From JBFLYO01 sp040756745 (GTDB lineage: Bacteria; Bacteroidota; Ignavibacteria; UBA10030; UBA6906), in assembly GCA_040756745.1 (NCBI GenBank), contig JBFLYO010000056.1, positions 1-9,767 on the forward strand: a stretch of DNA of 9,767 nt, written 5' to 3'. This document shows positions 1 to 6,964 of the stretch, piece after piece. The notes under the pieces are model-generated. The model saw nothing but the letters and a program-made list of their open reading frames with translations, was not told the origin of the DNA and searched no databases. Each line of letters opens with the position of its first letter. Position 1 is the stretch's first letter. Made by a program: the position numbers and the translations under genes.

Positions 1-37
1 CGGAATCTCCGGTTTGGCAACCGAGAGATCGCCCTGA

Positions 38-65
38 ACACGCTGGTGTCAGCTCAGCGCCCGCG
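38..65 (+). repeat. Short hairpin before the first gene
   Basis: ACGCTGGTGT (38-47) can pair with GCGCCCGCGT at about 55-64 with one mismatch and two G-T pairs, leaving a loop of about 7 bases. It lies immediately before the GTG at 65. It has no T-run. It could be the worn end of a preceding cassette site, but no GTTRRRY-type core is visible, so I call it only a hairpin. Confidence 0.3.
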
Positions 66-529
66 TGACCGGTCATCGTCAGGACCATAGCCTTACACCG
101 AACTTGGACCTTTTGGGACAGGCTCTAAGTAGGATCATTCAGAGGCTGAAGAGCGATCCCGGGATCTCTTACGTCGTTCAGGGCGCGGTGAGTCCAAGGT
201 CTGATGAGGGATTTTCCGTTTCACTTTCAGTGAATGCGAATGGCTTCAGGGTCGGGTTCGATGGCTGGCACGAGGAGTTTCAGTCCGAGACCGAAGCAAT
301 GGACTGCTTCGCCTTCGGGCTGAGTGATCGGTGCCGTCTGAGGGTGGTCAAGCGGGGGAATACAGTCTGCTCATGGACCGTTGAGGCGAAAGTTGAAAAC
401 TTCTGGCGAAGCGAGAGCACTACAGGCAGGTTCTTTGTCCCTTTTTGGCGAAAGAAGAGTGTTGTGTATCTTCAGAGCCCTGTGTTCAAGAACAGCGAAC
501 AACCGCCTGCAACGGACCGGCAAGACTAA
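65..529 (+). CDS. Hypothetical small soluble protein, cassette-like
   Basis: This encodes a 154-residue protein I do not recognise. An in-frame stop at 35-37 and no ATG or TTG before it make GTG at 65 the first usual start, but no Shine-Dalgarno sequence precedes it, so a later start is possible. The sequence has no signal peptide or membrane segment. The middle (about residues 40-95) reads like an alternating beta-strand domain (FSVSLSVNANGFRVGF, then a C/F-rich helix), followed by a basic, aromatic C-terminus. The last residues, NSEQPPATDRQD, are encoded inside the attC-like repeat at 494-589, which is typical of cassette genes whose reading frame runs into the recombination site. It is transcribed in the same direction as the next two small genes. 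No function can be proposed. Confidence 0.6.
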   Translation: MTGHRQDHSLTPNLDLLGQALSRIIQRLKSDPGISYVVQGAVSPRSDEGFSVSLSVNANGFRVGFDGWHEEFQSETEAMDCFAFGLSDRCRLRVVKRGNTVCSWTVEAKVENFWRSESTTGRFFVPFWRKKSVVYLQSPVFKNSEQPPATDRQD

Positions 530-589
530 ACGTCGGTCCCTTCGGGTCGGCTGGCACGCGGTGGCCGACCGCCGATGCTCGCGTTCGGT
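494..589 (+). other. attC-like recombination site (degenerate)
   Basis: The left end AGCGAAC (494-500) pairs with the right end GTTCGGT (583-589) at 6 of 7 positions. Inner arms ACGGACCGGC (about 512-521) and the complement of GGCCGACCGC (about 563-572) also partly pair. The left arm begins CGAAC-AA-CCGCCTGCAACGG, a form common in attC-like repeats, where one frame translates as NNRLQRT (visible here in a shifted frame). The site overlaps the end of one small gene and lies 5 bp before the ATG of the next, as expected of a cassette junction. Pairing is imperfect, so it may be inactive. Confidence 0.5.
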
Positions 590-594
590 GTGCC

Positions 595-948
595 ATGTGG
601 AAAACTTATACTAATGGCGTCATCATTCTGGCCCTGTTCTTCTCGCCCCTTTGCCATTGCGGATGCAGGAGCCAGTGTGTCAAGCAGAATAGCCCCCCTG
701 AGACCAGAGCTTCAAAAATTGAGGAGTCGACCATCGTCCATGACCCCATTGAGGGCGATCCTCGGTACAAGATCGTCTTTGCTAAGATAGACGCAGAGGT
801 TGACGAGGCGCTCAAGGGTCATCCGTCCCGTGGCCGCATGGGGTTCTGTCACGTTTTCTGGGAGTACAAGAAGAAGCTTCTCCGAGACAAGTATGGCATA
901 TCCTGGCGGTCACCTGCGGAAATGAACCCTCACATACTTTTCGATTGA
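595..948 (+). CDS. Hypothetical exported small protein, cassette-like
   Basis: This encodes a 117-residue protein I do not recognise. The frame is open further upstream (to 445), but that part runs through the previous gene and the attC-like site. I therefore choose ATG 595, just after the site's right core, which also gives a sensible N-terminus. Residues 1-24 form a signal-like segment (basic start, hydrophobic core VIILALFFSPL, then a Cys-rich HCGC), suggesting export and possibly lipidation, although no cysteine sits in a canonical lipobox. The mature part is polar, and the C-terminus is distinctive: a conserved-looking block GFCHVFWEYKKKLLRDKYGI followed by WRSPAEMNPHILFD. That block reads like a small recurrent family of short secreted or cassette-encoded proteins of unknown role. 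No clear Shine-Dalgarno sequence is seen before the start. Confidence 0.65.
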   Translation: MWKTYTNGVIILALFFSPLCHCGCRSQCVKQNSPPETRASKIEESTIVHDPIEGDPRYKIVFAKIDAEVDEALKGHPSRGRMGFCHVFWEYKKKLLRDKYGISWRSPAEMNPHILFD

Positions 949-988
949 GGGTCTAGAGACGATACCAACGGACCGTGGCAAGTAGGAC

Positions 989-1084
989 ACCGAACAGCCG
1001 AGTGGAGGGGGCCGGCGGCATTTGACCGAGCTCGAGTAGCCTTTTAGGAAGGGAATGGCCGGCCGCTCACCCGGGGTGTTCGGC
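989..1084 (+). other. attC-like recombination site
   Basis: Left arm ACCGAAC (989-995), CCGAGTG (998-1004) and GCCGGC (1011-1016) can pair in order with GTTCGGC (1078-1084), CACCCGG (about 1069-1075) and GCCGGC (about 1058-1063) on the right. Between the arms is a loop that holds a second small palindrome (GAGCTCGAG). The nested two-box arms with unpaired bases between boxes are the attC plan. It begins 40 bp after the stop of the preceding small gene and ends 13 bp before the next ATG. Confidence 0.55.
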
Positions 1085-1086
1085 CT

Positions 1087-1093
1087 GAGGAGG
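1087..1093 (+). promoter_or_regulatory. Strong ribosome binding site
   Basis: GAGGAGG lies 4 bases before the ATG at 1098. It is a near-perfect Shine-Dalgarno sequence that fixes the start of the following gene. It sits just outside the attC-like site, so the cassette carries its own ribosome binding site. Confidence 0.8.
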
Positions 1094-1097
1094 AAAC

Positions 1098-1809
1098 ATG
1101 AATCGCAGCTTGTTCTTCATTCTGATCGTTGCGTCCATGAGCACGAGTTGCGCAAAAAATGGGTTCAGCCGCGGCGAAATGGAGGCCGCTCTCGGCGCGA
1201 ACCGTGTTTACGTCAACTCGCGGCTGAGCGTCGAAGAGATCGAGAAGTTGAAGCCGCAAATCTCCCTCCCGATCAAGCTGGCGGTCGCACCTCCCACAAT
1301 GGAGGCAATGTGGGGAGTGGCAGGGGACGAGCTGGATTCGTGGAGATCGGATGAAGTGGAGGAGATCGCCGCCTCTAAAGAACGCCGGCATTGTCACCGA
1401 GCTAATCGTCCTGCCCTCTATGCTCGTCGAGGAGTGCCCCTACAATGATCCGAGCTGTCTGCTCAAAGCGAGGCGCGCTGCGGCCGCCCGGGTGGGAGCA
1501 GACGCGCTGCTTACCATCACCGAGGCAACCGCGGTCGATGAGTACGCGAATGTGAGTGCGATTCTTGATCTCACCATTGCGGGCATATGGCTCGTGCCTG
1601 GCCATCATCGAGACGCACTGACAGTCGCCGAGGGGGCGATGATCGATAACCGCAATGAGTATCTATACGTTTTCGCAAGAGGCGAGGCTGAAGAGCACTT
1701 GGTCCGTCCGTTCGCCTCCTGGAAAGCGGCGCGGCCCTCGCGGTTGCGCGCCCTTCGCGCCTTTGGCCAAGAGTTCATCCGACAAGCATCGGAGCTAAGG
1801 AATAAGTGA
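1098..1809 (+). pseudogene. Frameshifted exported/lipoprotein-like protein
   Basis: This gene is split by one frameshift. Frame 1 runs from ATG 1098 (strong RBS) to a stop at 1446-1448; frame 2 runs on to TAA... ending at 1809. The two frames fit together if one extra A in the AAA at 1377-1379 is removed. The join then reads EEIAASKNAGIVTELIVLPSML and gives about 236 residues. Residues 1-18 are a signal peptide (MNRSLFFILIVASMSTSC), with Cys18 as a likely but non-canonical lipidation site. After it come a helical segment (RGEMEAALGANRVYV) and a predicted alpha/beta region with repeated hydrophobic strands (IKLAVAPPTM, IVTELIVLPS, ADALLTITEA, ILDLTIAGIWLVPG). This pattern is reminiscent of periplasmic lipoproteins with a beta-sheet domain, but I do not recognise the family. 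An attC-like site starts 21 bp after the stop. The indel could be real decay or a sequencing error. Confidence 0.65.
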
Positions 1810-1830
1810 CAGGAATATCGCACTCTCTGT

Positions 1831-1909
1831 GCCGAACAAGGGGCTGCAGGCGACGCCCGCGGCGCCCCGGGAAGTTCCATTCGTCCGCGCCTGAGCCCCT
1901 GCGTTCGGC
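1831..1909 (+). other. attC-like recombination site (best example)
   Basis: GCCGAAC (1831-1837), then AA, then GGGGCTGCAGGCG pairs with CGCCTGAGCCCC, then TG, then GTTCGGC (1903-1909). Both outer 7-mers pair perfectly, and the inner arms pair perfectly except for one extra G (GGGGCTGCAGGCG against GGGGCTCAGGCG). An outer box, unpaired spacer bases, an inner box and a single extrahelical G are the diagnostic fold of integron attC sites. The 79-bp length is within the usual range. It follows the frameshifted lipoprotein gene by 21 bp. Confidence 0.75.
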
Positions 1910-2256
1910 GGGCAGGCGTCGTGCCGGGGAGGGCCAGGCGGCAGGCATCCACTCTACACGAGGCAAGCCTCCCTGCGCCACGGGACCGTCCCAGGCTGGG
2001 GTGCGGAGTCGGCTGCGGGACCTCCGAGGTCGGGTCGTCGCCTCGTTTCAATGCCGACGCGGCGTGCCTCCTCGTAGAACGACGCGACCCCGTCGCGCCG
2101 CAGGCCCTCCACCTCGTCGACCCAGATGCGGAGCGGGGCGAACCTGCGCCCATCACCCTGCCCAAGCACTCTGTGCAGCTTGCAGCCGACTGCTCTGGCG
2201 TGCAGGTCACGATTTGCCTACCCGCCGGAATCGCCAATGATAGAGGTTACCGTCAC
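1910..2256. other. 347-bp gap without an assignable gene
   Basis: This GC-rich stretch lies between the attC-like site and the carbamoyltransferase start. A plus-strand frame continuous with the carbamoyltransferase is open through it, but it contains no recognisable protein sequence and has a low-complexity, shadow-like composition. The minus strand holds a coding-like fragment, listed separately. I see no convincing promoter, terminator or RNA gene. Confidence 0.5.
1957..2217 (-). pseudogene. Coding-like antisense fragment, unrecognised
   Basis: Read on the minus strand between two stops (2218-2220 and 1954-1956), this 87-codon segment gives a plausible protein piece: LHARAVGCKLHRVLGQGDG, then RRFAPLRIWVDEVEGLRRDG, then VASFYEEARRVGIE. 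Its codons end mostly in G or C, unlike the plus-strand reading of the same DNA. A helix-rich acidic/basic pattern is visible. There is no good start; the first usual one is GTG at 2169. The last third turns proline-rich and looks non-coding. I read it as a possible remnant of an older gene facing the opposite way to its neighbours. It could equally be a chance open frame in GC-rich DNA, and I do not recognise a family. Confidence 0.25.
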
Positions 2257-3927
2257 GTGAACATTCTCTCCTATAACCCCGGCCACGATGGTGCTATCGC
2301 GCATATTCAAGATGCTCGCCTAACGATGTCTATCGAAGCGGAAAAGGATTCGAACCCTCGATACTCTCCGATCTCTAGCCCTGACCTACTAGACGGAATT
2401 GGCGAACTCGAAGGAACACCTGACGTCGTTTGCATGGGCGGCTGGTGGCCACGAGATCACCACGAGTACCTATACGGGTCGAAGAACAATGTCGGTTATC
2501 GCGGCGTATCGAATAAGGATGTTATCCTGGGGCAAAGGCGTTTCCTGAGGAAAAAAGTCAACTATTTTTCATCGTCTCATGAGAGATCGCACGTACTTTG
2601 CGCTTTTGGCATGTCAAATCTACCGAAAGGCACCCCATGCTATGCGCTGGTATGGGAAGGGTCAATTGGCGCTTTCTACGAGATCGATTCCGAACTGAAC
2701 ATTACGCTAGTTGCCGATGTTCTAAATCAGCCAGGGAATCGCTATGGCATGCTTTACGGCTTGGCCGACCCCACCTTTCCTAAGGACGGCCCCTATCCCC
2801 GCACCTCTGATGCGGGAAAGCTCATGGCTTTAGCGTCATTTTCAAATCGAAGCACGCCTTCAGTTGAAGAGAAGAAATTGCTCAATTTCCTGCTGGTCGG
2901 CCCGTTCCAGGCACTGAGCGCCTACGAGAATATTCAGAAAGCACCCCATTTTAACGTGGGATTGGATGATCCAGAATTTCGAAACTTCGCGGGCATCTAT
3001 AGCAACGCAATCTTCGAATTGTTCTACCAATTTGCGAAGACCAACTTGAGGAAGAAACAACCACTAGTGATCGCAGGTGGATGCGGCCTGAACTGCGACT
3101 GGAACACGAAATGGAAGGAAACCGGCCTCTTCTCCGAGGTATTCGTACCCCCGGTCGCCAACGATTCCGGATCCGCGATCGGCACCGCAATCGATGCCCA
3201 GTTCCGCTTTACCGGAAATCCGAAGATCGAATGGAACGTCTATTCCGGCTTGGTATTCCGAGCAGACGGTTCATTCAATACTGGTCGATATGACATCTAC
3301 GATACGGACTATGAGAAAATCGCCGACATGCTGGCGAACGAGATCATCCTAGGATGGGTGAGCAGCAGATACGAGATCGGCCCGCGCGCGCTTGGCAACA
3401 GGTCCATCCTCGCTGCCCCATTTCGAGATAGCACCAGAGTACGGCTGAACGAGATCAAGCAGCGCGAGCAGTTCCGACCGATCGCTCCTGCTTGCCTTCG
3501 CGAGGACGCTGAAAGATGGTTTGGATGCAATCATGAAAGTCCATACATGCTATTTACGCATCGTGCGACGACAGGCGCACTGCCAGCCGTCACGCATGTG
3601 AACGGCACCGCACGCATCCAGACCGTCACATCTGCGACCAACAAGAGTCTTTATGATCTGCTCGTCGCGTTCAAAGCGCGCACCGGTTACGGCGTCTTGT
3701 GTAATACCTCGCTAAACTTTAACGGGAGAGGCCTTATTAACAACATCGATGACCTTGACACTTACGCTGTAAAGCACGGCTTGGACGGGTTCGTGGTTGA
3801 AGGACGAGCACATCTCGTAAAGGATTCCGAGCGGTATCAAGTATATCTGAAAGCATCCGGTCCTTCCGCTACGGCGGCGCGCTCCGCTAGCAGCGTCTGG
3901 AGGCACCTTACGCCGCGCTCTACGTAG
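2257..3927 (+). CDS. O-carbamoyltransferase, NodU/CmcH family
   Basis: Family members transfer the carbamoyl group of carbamoyl phosphate to a hydroxyl of a sugar or natural product through a carbamoyl-adenylate, using ATP. I choose GTG 2257 because the N-terminal strand typical of the family starts there (NILSYNPGHDGA) and GAGG lies 10 bases upstream. The frame is open to 1921, but that part shows no homology. The product is 556 residues, slightly short for the family. The N-terminal Kae1-like (ASKHA) domain covers about residues 1-335: GHDGA 9-13, HERSH 108-112 at the metal-binding His position, GGCGLNC 274-280, and ANDSGSAIG 301-309. The C-terminal YrdC-like domain covers about 340-520: GPRALGNRSIL 375-385, FRPIAP 406-411, PAVTHVNGTARIQTV 443-457, and a C-N-T-S-L-N motif near 482-487. 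The glycine-rich phosphate loop is divergent (VWEGSIGA for the usual DGxGE type). The gene is more AT-rich than the next two genes. It heads the cluster. Confidence 0.9.
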   Translation: MNILSYNPGHDGAIAHIQDARLTMSIEAEKDSNPRYSPISSPDLLDGIGELEGTPDVVCMGGWWPRDHHEYLYGSKNNVGYRGVSNKDVILGQRRFLRKKVNYFSSSHERSHVLCAFGMSNLPKGTPCYALVWEGSIGAFYEIDSELNITLVADVLNQPGNRYGMLYGLADPTFPKDGPYPRTSDAGKLMALASFSNRSTPSVEEKKLLNFLLVGPFQALSAYENIQKAPHFNVGLDDPEFRNFAGIYSNAIFELFYQFAKTNLRKKQPLVIAGGCGLNCDWNTKWKETGLFSEVFVPPVANDSGSAIGTAIDAQFRFTGNPKIEWNVYSGLVFRADGSFNTGRYDIYDTDYEKIADMLANEIILGWVSSRYEIGPRALGNRSILAAPFRDSTRVRLNEIKQREQFRPIAPACLREDAERWFGCNHESPYMLFTHRATTGALPAVTHVNGTARIQTVTSATNKSLYDLLVAFKARTGYGVLCNTSLNFNGRGLINNIDDLDTYAVKHGLDGFVVEGRAHLVKDSERYQVYLKASGPSATAARSASSVWRHLTPRST

Positions 3928-3977
3928 GAAAAAACATCGCCCAAGCTAGATTAGATATCTACAAGGACATTGCGAAA

Positions 3978-4811
3978 ATGGACCAGTACCCGCTCGGCTT
4001 CGAGGAGGATGATCGCCTGCGGTCCGCTTTCATCCGGGACCTCACACTCCAGCAGCTTGATCGCCCGGCGACTTCGAGCAACGCCGGGCTGACCCAGTCG
4101 GCACTCATCCCCAGGATACTGATTAGGTACTGGCACGACCCGTTCGACGTGCCCGACGACGTGCGCGCCTGCCTCAACAGCTGGGACAGACTTGAGGAGG
4201 ACGGCTTCGAGTTCCGCACGTTCAGCGACGCATCGGCGGCCGCATACATTGCGGAGAGGTACGACGCGCGGGAGCGAGAGGCCTTTGCGCGCTGCCGACA
4301 TCCGGCAATGCGCAGCGACTATCTGCGGATGTGCTTCGTGCTCGCCGAAGGCGGCCTCTACGTCGATGCGGACGACGTGCTGCTAGGGAACGGCTGGAAA
4401 TACATCTTCCGAGACGGCGGATTGAAGGTGCAGCCACTGTGCTACGATATCTCGTCCCGCGAGATGGTGCCGGCGGCCGAGATCCGGCGAACCGATCTCT
4501 CGACAGAAGGACGCATCTTCTACGTCAACAACGATCCGATCGCGGCGCCTGCCGACCATCCGGTTCTACGGCGTGCTCTCGCTCGCGCGACCGAGAGGCT
4601 ACTCGACGAGGGTGGGCTCCCCGAAATCCAGTCGACCACTGGCCCCGGCAATTTCACCGCCGCCTTGGCCGCGCACGCGCGCGATTTGAAGATCACCGGC
4701 GCCCCCTTCGACTTCGAACTTCTACACGACTGGGAGGCCATCGCAGAAACGCGCTGGAAACTCTCCTACCGCGGTGATGCCCGCAACTGGCGCAACATGG
4801 ACGCCGACTGA
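3978..4811 (+). CDS. GT32-like glycosyltransferase with DXD motif
   Basis: This 277-residue cytoplasmic protein resembles the 'glycosyltransferase sugar-binding region containing DXD' family (GT32, OCH1-like). Such enzymes add a hexose, often mannose or galactose, from a nucleotide sugar. The family order is clear: IPRILIRYWHD at 44-54 (entry strand), SW 68-69, a variable loop, SDYLRMCFVLAEGG at 113-126, and YVDADDVLL at 128-136 holding the metal-binding Asp residues. A later H/D-rich end (DFELLHDWEA) fits the usual C-terminal boundary. ATG 3978 has AAGGA 12 bases upstream. The same frame is open back to 3891 and reads plausibly as protein (YVGKNIAQARLDIYKDIAKM) but has no ATG, GTG or TTG before 3978. 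It starts 50 bp after the carbamoyltransferase and ends 27 bp before the next gene, so all three are probably one transcript. Donor and acceptor are unknown. Confidence 0.85.
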   Translation: MDQYPLGFEEDDRLRSAFIRDLTLQQLDRPATSSNAGLTQSALIPRILIRYWHDPFDVPDDVRACLNSWDRLEEDGFEFRTFSDASAAAYIAERYDAREREAFARCRHPAMRSDYLRMCFVLAEGGLYVDADDVLLGNGWKYIFRDGGLKVQPLCYDISSREMVPAAEIRRTDLSTEGRIFYVNNDPIAAPADHPVLRRALARATERLLDEGGLPEIQSTTGPGNFTAALAAHARDLKITGAPFDFELLHDWEAIAETRWKLSYRGDARNWRNMDAD

Positions 4812-4838
4812 GGCCATGAAGCGGGGCAGGACGACTGG

Positions 4839-6953
4839 ATGAACCTTCGGCAAGCATCAGGCGCGCTACGCGGGCTCGTATTCCGGATCTTACGCGCAAT
4901 AGCGAGCATTCTTCCCGGCGGCCGGATTACGGCATTCGGCGCGGGCGACGACATGATCGGCTCGATCCTGATCGTGAACCTCGACCGCCAACCGCGGAGA
5001 TGGCGGCGTGTGCTACGGGAACTCCGTCGCTTCCAAACGTCTGACGGTGCTACGCTATCGTCTATAGCGCGGCGGCTCGCAGCGGTGGATGCTCGCGACG
5101 GCCGCGCTGTCGCGGCGACGGCCGACGTCGACCCAATGTATCGCATCGGTGACCACCTTTACGTCCAGCCAGACGCAAGGCTGGCGGAGTGCTTCGGCGT
5201 CGACGAGCCGATCAGAATGACGCGGCAAGAGGTAGCGGTAGCGAGGTCGCACGTGGAGGCCTGGAAGGCCATCGCGACGGGGGCCGACAATCACGTGCTC
5301 GTGCTTGAGGACGATGTCTGGTTCAGGCGCGGCGCAGCGGCGGCGATCGACCGCGGCTGGCGCGCCGCCCTCCGACGCTGCCGCGCTAAAGGCGGGCCAC
5401 GTCTACTCTACCTATCCTACGAGGACGCCGGAGGAACGGCAGGACGCGCCGACCTCTGCGATGCGCTTTTCCGACCGGTGCGGGGCCTCTGGTTTCTCTC
5501 CGGCTACGTGCTGTCGCGTGAGGGAGCGGCAGCACTCCTGCGAGCAATGCCCGTGATTGGACCCGTCGACCTGTGGATCAACTATCGCTTTGAGGAGCTC
5601 GGCGCGCTTGCGCTTTCCTCACCGGCGATCTTGCAGAGACAGGACAGCGCCTCAGACAATTCCTATTCCATCCTGCCTTACCTGGCACGGGCGGGGATCG
5701 TCGATGCTGGCTCGGGTCCGATGCCGCCCGATCGGACGCGCGCTGGCCCGGTACTAGCATGGACCGCCGGCGGCGAGCGGGAAAGCCTCGCTATGGCTCT
5801 GTCGATGCTGGGATTGCGCGTCCGGGTGTTCGACGCCGACGAGGAGGCTATCCGGGCGGAGGACTTCCCGGACCTCTTCGAAATGTTCGATGCCCTCGTC
5901 GATGCTCCGCTCGAGCCAGGCGCGCGCGCCGCCGCGATCGCAAGGACGGATGTGAGGTTCCTGTTGGAGGCGAACGCGGCGTTGCGGTCCGAGATGGAAC
6001 CAGAGCGCCTGCCATTCTCACGGACCGCTGTTCTGTCGCACGACTGGCCCGACACCGGATCATGGGAGCCACTCTGCACGCTGCTCGGCCTCACCGAGCC
6101 CGTTCAAACCTTCCCCGTCGGAGCTCCGCGAGACTTGAGGATCTTCCGGGATGATCGTCCGGACGCAGCGTGTCGCCCTGCCATCCCTATCCGGCGGAAG
6201 TACTATCCGCTGGACGATTCGCCTTGGGTCCTGCCGCCGCGGAGTGGGTGGCAATCGAGGGATCCCACGGGCCGGCCTCTGCCGGTAGCAGGAAAGTGCC
6301 TCATCCACGCCGCGATGACGGCCTCGACGCCCGCGTTCGCCGGGCTTGTCCAGACCTTTCCGGGCAATCTGGCATTGTTCGCGCACGAGGGTCTCGTGCA
6401 CGATGAGGACGGCGCGCATCTCGTCATGAGTAAAGCTGCTACTGGGAGCAGGCCATATCGTTCCGGCGCCTTCGCCTCCATGCACTCGTTCGAGCACGGA
6501 CGCTTCGAGGCGGAGATAAGGGCCGCTTCAGGTTCCGGCCTCGTCACGGGCTTCTTCCTTCATCGAGACTCGCCACGACAGGAGATTGATGTCGAGCTGG
6601 CGGGCGACGACCCGCGACGCATGCTGGCCAACGTCTACTTCAACCCCGGTGACGATGGGGCTGCAATCGACTTTGGCTATCGGGGCTCGCCCTGCAGCAT
6701 CCGCCTCGGATTTGACGCCACCTTGGACTTCCACCTCTACGCGATCGACTGGCGACCGGGCCGCATCGCGTGGTCAGTGGACGGCAGAATTGTCCACGAG
6801 CGTGTGGGTTGGGATCCCACTCCGCTTCCGCATCTTCGTATGCGCCTGCACGCCAACCTGTGGGCTCCCCGTTCCGAAGAGCTCGCCGGACGGATCGACG
6901 ACGATGCCCTGCCTGCGACGGCAACGTTCAGAAACGTGTCGGTGTATGCCTGA
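4839..6953 (+). CDS. Fusion: GT25-like, sulfotransferase-like, GH16
   Basis: This 704-residue protein shows three regions. Residues about 41-270 match LPS-type glycosyltransferase family 25: SILIVNLDRQPRRW at 42-55, VARSHVEAW 134-142, the catalytic/metal motif VLEDDVWF 155-162, and SGYVLSREGA 221-230. Residues about 303-440 resemble a bacterial sulfotransferase fold (LAWTAGGERESLAMALSMLG, FDALVDAPLEP, WEPLCTLLGL..PVQTFP). The expected basic/Thr phosphosulfate loop is replaced by TAGGERES, so this part is probably not a working sulfotransferase. Residues about 500-704 are a GH16-type beta-jelly-roll hydrolase/transglycosylase: GRFEAEIRAASGSG 554-567, the catalytic EIDVE 582-586, NVYFNPG 598-604, FHLYAIDW 631-638, and a C-terminal NLWAPRSEELAGR block. 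No signal peptide is clear; residues 8-27 are a hydrophobic, basic helix that could bind membrane. ATG 4953 is an alternative start closer to the GT25 core. A glycan-building and a glycan-cleaving domain in one chain is unusual. Confidence 0.85.
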   Translation: MNLRQASGALRGLVFRILRAIASILPGGRITAFGAGDDMIGSILIVNLDRQPRRWRRVLRELRRFQTSDGATLSSIARRLAAVDARDGRAVAATADVDPMYRIGDHLYVQPDARLAECFGVDEPIRMTRQEVAVARSHVEAWKAIATGADNHVLVLEDDVWFRRGAAAAIDRGWRAALRRCRAKGGPRLLYLSYEDAGGTAGRADLCDALFRPVRGLWFLSGYVLSREGAAALLRAMPVIGPVDLWINYRFEELGALALSSPAILQRQDSASDNSYSILPYLARAGIVDAGSGPMPPDRTRAGPVLAWTAGGERESLAMALSMLGLRVRVFDADEEAIRAEDFPDLFEMFDALVDAPLEPGARAAAIARTDVRFLLEANAALRSEMEPERLPFSRTAVLSHDWPDTGSWEPLCTLLGLTEPVQTFPVGAPRDLRIFRDDRPDAACRPAIPIRRKYYPLDDSPWVLPPRSGWQSRDPTGRPLPVAGKCLIHAAMTASTPAFAGLVQTFPGNLALFAHEGLVHDEDGAHLVMSKAATGSRPYRSGAFASMHSFEHGRFEAEIRAASGSGLVTGFFLHRDSPRQEIDVELAGDDPRRMLANVYFNPGDDGAAIDFGYRGSPCSIRLGFDATLDFHLYAIDWRPGRIAWSVDGRIVHERVGWDPTPLPHLRMRLHANLWAPRSEELAGRIDDDALPATATFRNVSVYA

Positions 6954-6964
6954 ATCTACGCGAC

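Noticed and set aside
1605..2237. Long minus-strand open frame of 210 codons
   Set aside because: It crosses the attC-like site and lies opposite the better-supported lipoprotein-like frame. The translation is Arg/Ser/Pro-rich low-complexity sequence typical of a shadow frame in GC-rich DNA.
2214..2243. TTGCCT - 18 bp - TGATAG as a promoter for the cluster
   Set aside because: Both boxes are poor, and a transcript would start almost at the GTG 2257, leaving no room for the ribosome binding site.
1921..2256. N-terminal extension of the carbamoyltransferase
   Set aside because: The frame is open, but the family's first strand starts at the GTG 2257, which has a ribosome binding site. The extension shows no homology and would overlap a coding-like antisense fragment.
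5759..6154. Alternative-frame open reading frames inside the GT25/GH16 gene
   Set aside because: They are Arg-rich shadows of a frame with clear domain motifs throughout.
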